From assembly GCA_030650425.1 (NCBI GenBank), contig JAUSED010000011.1, positions 1 through 51,275 of the forward strand: a DNA stretch of 51,275 nucleotides, given 5' to 3'. The position numbers were made by a program, and so were the translations under genes. The DNA comes from Candidatus Omnitrophota bacterium. Its GTDB lineage: Bacteria; Omnitrophota; Gorgyraeia; Gygaellales; Profunditerraquicolaceae. Below the pieces are notes generated by a model. The model made no database searches, was not told the origin of the DNA, and saw nothing but the letters and a program-made list of their open reading frames with translations. Shown piece by piece: positions 46,066-51,275 of the stretch (position 1 is the stretch's first letter; each line of letters starts with the position of its first letter).

Positions 46066-47631
46066 ATGACCTATACAGTCTTCGCTTTAAAGTGGCGGCC
46101 GAATGATTTCAATGAGATTATCGGCCAGAAAAATGTGGTTACTGTTTTAAAGAGCGCCATCCAGAAAAACCGGCTGGCCCACGCTTATTTGTTCGCCGGC
46201 CCACGTGGGATTGGGAAAACTTCTACCGCCAGAATATTGGCTAAGGCGCTTAATTGTAAAAACGGCCCGACCTTAGAGCCTTGCGGAAAATGCAGCTCCT
46301 GCCTTGATATAGCACAGAGCCGTTCCCTTGACGTAATCGAGATAGACGGCGCCTCCAATACCGGCGTGGAAGATGTGCGTTCTCTGCGCGAGAACGTAAA
46401 ATTCGCGCCTACCTCCGGAAAATTCAAAATTTATATCATCGATGAAGTGCATATGCTCTCTAACGCGGCTTTTAACGCGCTGCTTAAGACATTGGAAGAG
46501 CCGCCGGAATTTGTTAAATTTATTTTTGCCACCACTCATCCGGATAAGATTCCTTCCACGGTCCTTTCGCGCTGCCAGCGCCTTGATTTCCGCAGGATTT
46601 CGGTCATCGAAATGATCTCCCAGCTTGAGAAGATCGTTGCCAAAGAAAAGATAGGCGTAGATACGGAAGTTTTGTTTGCTATAGCCAAGGCTAGCGACGG
46701 TTCATTGCGCGACGCGGAATCGATTTTGGACCAGCTGGTTTCATTTTCTAAAGGTACAGTTTCTCTAAAGGATGTTATCTCAGTTTTGGGGTTGGTGGAG
46801 CAGGACGCGTTGTTTGAGATAACCGATAAGATCATCGAAAAAGAACCTAAGGCAGTGCTGGACTTATTTAATAAACTTAGCGAAGAGGGGAAAGATATCG
46901 CCGTATTTTTAAATAACTTAATTGAGCATTTTCGTAACTTAATGATTGCTAAAGTAACTAAGGGTGACGCGAAATTAATTGATTTACCGCAGGAGATTTG
47001 CGAAAGATTATTACAGCAAAGCCAGCGTTTGACTCTTGATGAAATATTCAACGCTTTTAACATTCTAGCTAATACGCTCGAGATGGCGAGAAGACTTGAT
47101 TCTCTGCGTATTACCCTGGAAGTAAATTTAATTCGCCTGAGCAATTATAAAAAAGTTCAGCCTAATTTGCCTAATCTAGAGGTAAAACAGACTCCTTTAA
47201 AAGTCATCCCTGTAAAAGAAAGTCCGGCGGTAAAGGAAAATCACCAAGAAGAAAAAAAGAGCGATCCTCCGGAGCCGGTAATTAATATTACTTTGGATAA
47301 TATTAAAGGTGTATGGCAGAATGTTATTGATGGTTTAAGCCGAATAAAGATGTCTGTTTCCACCTACCTAAGTGAAGGCGAGCCAGTAAATTTAAAAGGC
47401 AATCAGCTCACGATTGCTTTTTCAAAAAATCGTTCATTGCATAAAGAATCACTTGAGGGAAGAGGGAACAAGGAGATTATCGAACAGAGCTTGTTTGAGG
47501 CATTAAATATCCGTTTAAGAGTGAGTTTTATTCTTTCCGCCGAAACTAAACCAACAGAAGCCGAAGAGGGCGGGCATTTTGTGCAATCCGTGCTCAATAC
47601 ATTTCATGGCCGGCTGATTAAGGAAAACTGA
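46066..47631 (+). CDS. dnaX: DNA polymerase III subunits gamma/tau
   Basis: 521 residues. Clamp-loader AAA+ ATPase: FALKWRPNDFNEIIGQ, Walker A GPRGIGKTS, the four-Cys zinc module (CKNGPTLEPCGKCSSC), Walker B IIDEVHML, and SRC in LSRCQRL. The C-terminal third is the tau-type tail. The conserved first residues fix the start although no ribosome site is seen. An A-AAA-AAG heptamer at 47253 may produce a short gamma form. Stop overlaps recR (TGATG). Confidence 0.96.
   Translation: MTYTVFALKWRPNDFNEIIGQKNVVTVLKSAIQKNRLAHAYLFAGPRGIGKTSTARILAKALNCKNGPTLEPCGKCSSCLDIAQSRSLDVIEIDGASNTGVEDVRSLRENVKFAPTSGKFKIYIIDEVHMLSNAAFNALLKTLEEPPEFVKFIFATTHPDKIPSTVLSRCQRLDFRRISVIEMISQLEKIVAKEKIGVDTEVLFAIAKASDGSLRDAESILDQLVSFSKGTVSLKDVISVLGLVEQDALFEITDKIIEKEPKAVLDLFNKLSEEGKDIAVFLNNLIEHFRNLMIAKVTKGDAKLIDLPQEICERLLQQSQRLTLDEIFNAFNILANTLEMARRLDSLRITLEVNLIRLSNYKKVQPNLPNLEVKQTPLKVIPVKESPAVKENHQEEKKSDPPEPVINITLDNIKGVWQNVIDGLSRIKMSVSTYLSEGEPVNLKGNQLTIAFSKNRSLHKESLEGRGNKEIIEQSLFEALNIRLRVSFILSAETKPTEAEEGGHFVQSVLNTFHGRLIKEN
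47253..47259 (+). promoter_or_regulatory. Candidate -1 ribosomal frameshift site in dnaX
   Basis: The heptamer A AAA AAG is in the zero frame (codons 396-398, GAA AAA AAG). After a -1 slip the new frame reads eight codons and stops at 47283-47285, giving ~406 residues, the gamma size class. AAAGGA at 47232 could be the internal SD stimulator, 15 nt upstream. No strong downstream hairpin seen. Confidence 0.55.
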
Positions 47632-48230
47632 TGGCAAATTATACGGAATCTATAGAAAAGTTAATCGATAGTTTAATTAAGCTTCCCGGGATAGGCAGGA
47701 GAAGCGCCGAGCGGGTGGTCACTTATATACTCGGAGCCTCTAAGGATGAAATAAGAACTTTATCCGAGGCCCTGATCAAGGTAAAAGAGAGTGTGCGTTT
47801 TTGCAGCTTATGTCATAATTTAAGCGAAGAAGAGCTTTGTAAAATATGCCAGAGTACCCGGCGCCAGAAAGATGTGATCTGTATTGTGGAAAAGCCAACT
47901 GACGTTACAGCCATAGAAAAATCCGGAAGCTTTAGCGGTGTTTACCATGTTTTGTTGGGAGCGATATCTCCGCTGGAAGGAAAAGGCCCGAGTGATTTAA
48001 AGATAGACAGCCTAATGGTCCGGATTAAACAAAATAATATCAAGGAAATCATCATTGCTACTGATGCGGATACCGAAGGTGAGACCACTGCCCTTTATCT
48101 TACTAAGCTGATTAAGCCCTTAGGCGTGAAATTAAGCCGCATTGGTTTGGGTTTACCCGTTGGTTCGAATTTAGAATACGCGGATGCCACTACCCTCTCC
48201 AAATCTTTAGAGTCCCGTCGCATAATTTAA
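47631..48230 (+). CDS. recR: Recombination mediator RecR
   Basis: 199 residues, normal length. Helix-hairpin-helix LPGIGRRSAERVV, zinc finger CSLCHNLSEEELCKIC, and Toprim with CIVEKPTDV and ATDADTEGETTALYL. Acts with RecO/RecF to load RecA at gaps. The dnaX-recR order is common in bacteria; the usual ybaB/ebfC gene between them is missing. Confidence 0.97.
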   Translation: MANYTESIEKLIDSLIKLPGIGRRSAERVVTYILGASKDEIRTLSEALIKVKESVRFCSLCHNLSEEELCKICQSTRRQKDVICIVEKPTDVTAIEKSGSFSGVYHVLLGAISPLEGKGPSDLKIDSLMVRIKQNNIKEIIIATDADTEGETTALYLTKLIKPLGVKLSRIGLGLPVGSNLEYADATTLSKSLESRRII

Positions 48231-48233
48231 CCC

Positions 48234-50165
48234 ATGATTACCATTAATAACCTCTCCAAAAATTACGGTAGTAAAATACTTTTTAAAGATATCTCCTTGA
48301 ATATAAATAAAGGAGAGAAAATTGGTCTGATCGGTCCGAATGGCGCGGGTAAGTCTACGTTTTTTGCGCTTATCTTGGGTGAGATAGAATCAACATCGGG
48401 GGAAGTCCGAGTAAATAAGAATACGCATATAGGATACCTTGCGCAAGAGTCAAATTTTAAATCCGAGCATACGGTTATTCAGGAGTTGACTGAAGGCGAT
48501 GAGCGGATTATGCGCTTAAGAAATGAAAAAGAAGAGCTGGAAAATAAGAATCTGGCAGGTTCCAAACGCTACGGAGAAGTTTTGCATGACTTGGAGACTT
48601 TGGGATTCTTTGAATTGGAGCATAAGGCGGAAAAAATCCTGATGGGTTTAGGTTTTAAGGAAAAAGATTTTTCCCGGCCAATAGCTCAGATGAGCGGAGG
48701 GTGGCAGATGCGCACGCTTCTGGCCAAACTGCTCACTTATCATTATGATCTCTTGCTTTTGGATGAACCGACAAATTATCTGGATTTAAATGCCGCCCTC
48801 TGGTTAAAGGATTATTTGGCCTCATTTCGCGGAACATTCATTATGATTTCCCACGATCGGGCTTTTTTGACTGATGTTACCAATTATACTTTGATCCTTG
48901 AAAATGGATCAATCGCCAAGGTAGAAGGTAATTATGAACATTTCGAGCAGATCAAACAAGAACGGCGCGTTCACCTTGAAAAACAGTTTAAGGAGCAGGA
49001 GAAAAAGAGGGAGCAGCTAGAGAGGTTTGTTTCGCGTTTTCATGCCCAACCGAATAAAGCGGCAGCAGTGAGGGCTAAGCGTACTGCTTTGGAAAGATTA
49101 GAAAAAGAAGCTGTGGAGTTGCCCGCAGACCCGCGTCAGAGCATCGGAGATTTTAGGTTTCCCGCGGCCAGAAGGAGCGGGCACAAAATTATTTCATTGG
49201 ATAAGGTTACAAAGAATTATTGCGAGATAAAAGTTTATGAGGAGTTGGATTTTGAAATAACCCAGGGAGAAAAAGCGGTTTTGGCCGGAGAAAACGGCGC
49301 CGGAAAATCCACTCTTTTGAAAATTTTAGCAGGGATAATTGACATAAACGGAGGAGAGCGTATTGTCGGCCACAATGTGGATATCGGATATTTTTCTCAG
49401 ACCCGTACGGATGTCTTAAATGTAGAGAATACGGTTTTGCAGGAAGCGTATACGGCTGCGCCGGGATATATGTCGGAAGAGACGATCAGGACAATACTCG
49501 GAGCATTTTTGTTTACCGGGGACGACGCAGAGAAAAAGGTAAAGGTCCTATCCGGGGGGGAGAAGAGCAGGTTAATTTTAGCCAAACTTTTAATCGATCC
49601 GCCTAATTTTCTTCTTCTGGATGAGCCGACCACGCATTTGGATGTGGATGCGGTGGAGGCGTTAGTGCGGGCGCTTAAGGATTATGAAGGTACGCTTGTA
49701 TTTATCAGTCACGATATTTATTTTGTGCGTTCAGTGGCGAATGTTGTCTACGAGGTTAAAGATGGCCGAATCAGGAAATTCCCCGGGAGTTTCGATTATT
49801 ATGTAGAGAAAAAAGATACTACTGAAGTTTTAATCGATAAAGCCAGGCAAAAGATTGACCCGCAGAAACAAAGGTTTGAACAGGATAAACTAAAAGTGAA
49901 AGAGGGAGAGAAGCGCAAGAAGGAAGAAGAAAAGAAACGCAAAGGCCATAATGCCGCCATAAGAGATAATATAATTAAACTGGAGAAGAAGAAAGAGAAG
50001 CTGGAGCTTGAAAGTTACGCCAAGGCGCGCGCCTTGTCTAATCCAAAAATCTACCAGCGGGATGACGATACTGCCCGCGATTACGGACGCAGGCTTAAAG
50101 AGATTGAGAAGTTAATTACGGATATTGATCTAGAGATAAAAAATCTGGAAAATCAGATTATTTAA
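48234..50165 (+). CDS. ABC-F family ATPase
   Basis: 643 residues, soluble, with two ABC domains: Walker A GPNGAGKST (~38) and GENGAGKST (~360), signatures MSGGWQMR and LSGGEKSR, and Walker B LLLDEPTNYLD and LLLDEPTTHLD. A charged linker (ERRVHLEKQFKEQEKKREQL) joins them, and the C-terminal ~110 residues form a coiled coil of the Uup type. ABC-F proteins act on stalled ribosomes or on DNA-branch metabolism. Which subgroup is not certain. Confidence 0.93.
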   Translation: MITINNLSKNYGSKILFKDISLNINKGEKIGLIGPNGAGKSTFFALILGEIESTSGEVRVNKNTHIGYLAQESNFKSEHTVIQELTEGDERIMRLRNEKEELENKNLAGSKRYGEVLHDLETLGFFELEHKAEKILMGLGFKEKDFSRPIAQMSGGWQMRTLLAKLLTYHYDLLLLDEPTNYLDLNAALWLKDYLASFRGTFIMISHDRAFLTDVTNYTLILENGSIAKVEGNYEHFEQIKQERRVHLEKQFKEQEKKREQLERFVSRFHAQPNKAAAVRAKRTALERLEKEAVELPADPRQSIGDFRFPAARRSGHKIISLDKVTKNYCEIKVYEELDFEITQGEKAVLAGENGAGKSTLLKILAGIIDINGGERIVGHNVDIGYFSQTRTDVLNVENTVLQEAYTAAPGYMSEETIRTILGAFLFTGDDAEKKVKVLSGGEKSRLILAKLLIDPPNFLLLDEPTTHLDVDAVEALVRALKDYEGTLVFISHDIYFVRSVANVVYEVKDGRIRKFPGSFDYYVEKKDTTEVLIDKARQKIDPQKQRFEQDKLKVKEGEKRKKEEEKKRKGHNAAIRDNIIKLEKKKEKLELESYAKARALSNPKIYQRDDDTARDYGRRLKEIEKLITDIDLEIKNLENQII

Positions 50166-50183
50166 TGTTAGAATACATTCTAT

Positions 50184-50458
50184 TCCCCCTTAGCTCAGTT
50201 GGTAGAGCGAGTGGCTGTAAATGATTGCAGCTTCTACGGGAAACCGTGGTTGAAACTGCAGGAGAATTGCTGGAAGCCCTACGTAATACACGAGGGTAAT
50301 CAGCAGCCGAGCCCCGCCGAAGGCGGGGAAGGTTCAGAGACTATGCACCTGCTGCCGTAACGAGAAAGACGACGGTAAAGATATAGTCCGAATCCGAAAG
50401 TAATTTCGGGAAATTCGTAACCACTTTGTCCGAGGTTCGAGTCCTCGAGGGGGAGCCA
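50184..50458 (+). tRNA. tRNA-Asn(GTT) interrupted by a group I intron
   Basis: Exon 1 is 50184-50218 and exon 2 is 50418-50458, CCA encoded. Spliced, the 76-nt tRNA folds fully: acceptor TCCCCCT/AGGGGGA, D stem GCTC/GAGC, anticodon stem AGTGG/CCACT with loop CTGTTAA (anticodon GTT), T stem CGAGG/CCTCG. The intron splits the anticodon between positions 35 and 36. Reading the unspliced left side alone would give a false GTA (Tyr) anticodon. Confidence 0.92.
50219..50417 (+). ncRNA. Compact group I self-splicing intron
   Basis: 199 nt, ending in the required G. P1 forms between exon GCTGT (50214-50218) and intron GCAGC (50227-50231), with the U.G wobble at the splice site. The conserved core strings are all there: P AATTGCTGGAAG (50265), Q AATCAGCAGCC (50298), R GTTCAGAGACTA (50332), S AAGATATAGTCC (50378). 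P6 is a CCCCGCC/GGCGGGG hairpin and P9 CCGAAA/TTTCGG. No homing endonuclease. It resembles IC3-type tRNA introns. Confidence 0.93.
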
Positions 50459-51275
50459 TTGTTGACGAACAGACGCACCAAGCTTCTGTTCGGTTACAGC
50501 CCCATTTCGGCATTGCGCCGGAGTGGGGCTTTTTTTCTTTACACCGTCGTGATTATGGTTGCAGTCGGTAATATCGGCTTGCAAAGACTCGTCAGGATCG
50601 CCAAGGTACATTTTAAGGTCGATCACGTCGTTATGGATCACAATCTCTTTCACAAGGGCGTGTATTAGGCTTTTCTGGGCATCTACGGGGGCTTTGTCGA
50701 GGTACTGCATGGCAAACTGCAGGGTTTCGTGGAGGTAGTCGGCTGAGTTTGCGGTCATGTCGTTGACCGTTTTTTGTGTCCGCAGTTTGGTGAGTTTGTC
50801 TTCTAGGGTTACGATTTGGCTGTCCAATTCGGACATTTTATTCTTATACGTTGCGCCTTGCGTGACCGTGCCGCTCATTGCCAGATCGAGAAGGGTCTTG
50901 GCTTCGTGGTGACATTCATTTAATTTTGCCTCAGTTTCATTAACCAAGGTATCAATGCGCCCGGCCATCAGCTGGGCTTCGCGCATGGCATCGCCGATTC
51001 CCTTGGCGATGATTTCCCTGTTATGGGATGCCTTGCGAAAATAATTAATCAGGGCCTTGTCGAAAACTACGGCAGGTATGCTCAGTTCATTACATCCGAG
51101 CTTTTGTTTGGATCGTCCGCAGATGTAGTAAAAAAACTTCTTTCCTGATCGCCCCTTGTTGGATATCGAGATAAGGTGGCTCCCGCATTTTCCGCATCGC
51201 AATAATCCGCTTAATAGATAATCGTATGATTTTGGTTTCCGGCTGAATCCGTGCCCGGGCAGTTTGGCAACGAGC
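50300..51275 (-). CDS. Large serine recombinase, C-terminal part (partial)
   Basis: The frame is open to the right edge, so the catalytic N-terminus is outside. Visible from the edge: YDYLLSGLLRCGKCGSHL and YYICGRSKQKLGC, the recombinase zinc ribbon, then a ~100-residue coiled coil (NETEAKLNE...LEDKLTKLRTQKT) and a beta-rich end (ALVKEIVIHNDVIDLKMYL), standard for large serine recombinases. Recognisable sequence ends near 50600. Beyond it the frame reads antisense through the terminator, the tRNA exon (WLPLEDSN) and the intron to a stop at 50300, so the natural end was probably lost. Confidence 0.85.
   Translation of the reverse strand, partial: LVAKLPGHGFSRKPKSYDYLLSGLLRCGKCGSHLISISNKGRSGKKFFYYICGRSKQKLGCNELSIPAVVFDKALINYFRKASHNREIIAKGIGDAMREAQLMAGRIDTLVNETEAKLNECHHEAKTLLDLAMSGTVTQGATYKNKMSELDSQIVTLEDKLTKLRTQKTVNDMTANSADYLHETLQFAMQYLDKAPVDAQKSLIHALVKEIVIHNDVIDLKMYLGDPDESLQADITDCNHNHDGVKKKSPTPAQCRNGAVTEQKLGASVRQQWLPLEDSNLGQSGYEFPEITFGFGLYLYRRLSRYGSRCIVSEPSPPSAGLGC
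50498..50537 (+). terminator. Strong terminator downstream of tRNA-Asn
   Basis: A 14-bp stem (AGCCCCATTTCGGC, 50498-50511, with GCCGGAGTGGGGCT, 50517-50530, including two or three G.T pairs), 5-nt loop, then a T-run. It ends the tRNA transcript and lies within the 3' part of the opposing recombinase frame. Confidence 0.9.

Noticed and set aside
50184-50260. tRNA-Tyr(GTA) read directly from the left half
   Set aside because: Only the spliced form with the group I intron removed folds correctly, and then the anticodon is GTT; the short variable arm also argues against a bacterial tRNA-Tyr.
50426-50668. Plus-strand frame after tRNA-Asn
   Set aside because: It starts inside the tRNA, crosses the terminator and is antisense to the recombinase coding region.

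Overview
The window looks like chromosomal DNA of a Gram-negative, probably anaerobic or microaerophilic bacterium from an uncultured lineage. It encodes OmpA, TolC, CusCBA and beta-barrel outer-membrane proteins, uses the standard bacterial code with TGA stops, and packs genes tightly with ATGA, TTGA or TAATG overlaps. The overall flavour resembles Candidatus Omnitrophota, but this is an impression from gene content and not a phylogenetic result. Nearly all genes lie on the + strand.

Layout. 1-2351: the end of a coiled-coil OmpA-family protein with 73-residue repeats, a secreted octad-repeat protein and an NTF2/SnoaL-like protein. 2370-5306: a thiamin operon behind a TPP riboswitch with a terminator (thiE-thiS fusion, thiG, thiH). 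5319-17803: a long sulfur-assimilation block with an Rrf2 regulator, APS reductase, a PiT-type permease probably carrying sulfate, two cysK, a thiocarboxylate sulfur-carrier module (ubiquitin-like carrier with blocked tail, ThiF-like E1, JAMM protease, MetY-like enzyme, siroheme sulfite reductase fused to TusA), then metY, cysK2, metX, metW and a tautomerase. 17804-20516: an AT-rich type II restriction-modification island with two methylases and one PD-ExK nuclease. 20517-23058: a decayed accessory stretch with an Mrr-like remnant, a small unknown gene, a toxin-antitoxin-like nucleotidyltransferase pair with a palindromic operator, and a phosphatase gene broken by an in-frame TGA.

23083-35355: a copper block (csoR, TolC/CusB/CusA efflux, YHS protein, phosphoketolase, copA, DUF1646 transporter). 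35430-41424: periplasmic MsrB-MsrA, then a Fur-linked iron block (fur, YHS protein, two outer-membrane barrels, split feoB, a Cys-rich mini-protein, feoA). 41482-50165: housekeeping genes (nadE, RRM protein, CpaF-type ATPase, tRNA-Arg(ACG) next to tadA, tRNA-Ser, NIL protein, dnaX, recR, ABC-F ATPase). 50184-51275: a tRNA-Asn gene split by a compact group I intron, facing a serine recombinase that runs off the window.

How it fits together. The sulfur block takes up sulfate, reduces it through APS and sulfite, and can deliver sulfur to cysteine and homocysteine either as free sulfide or as a protein thiocarboxylate. The same E1 may also serve ThiS, since thiF is absent from the thi operon. The most notable items are the carrier/JAMM/E1/Sir-TusA cluster, a pair of covarying two-hairpin leaders before metY and cysK2, the intron in the tRNA-Asn anticodon, a likely dnaX frameshift signal and the tRNA-Arg(ACG)-tadA pairing.
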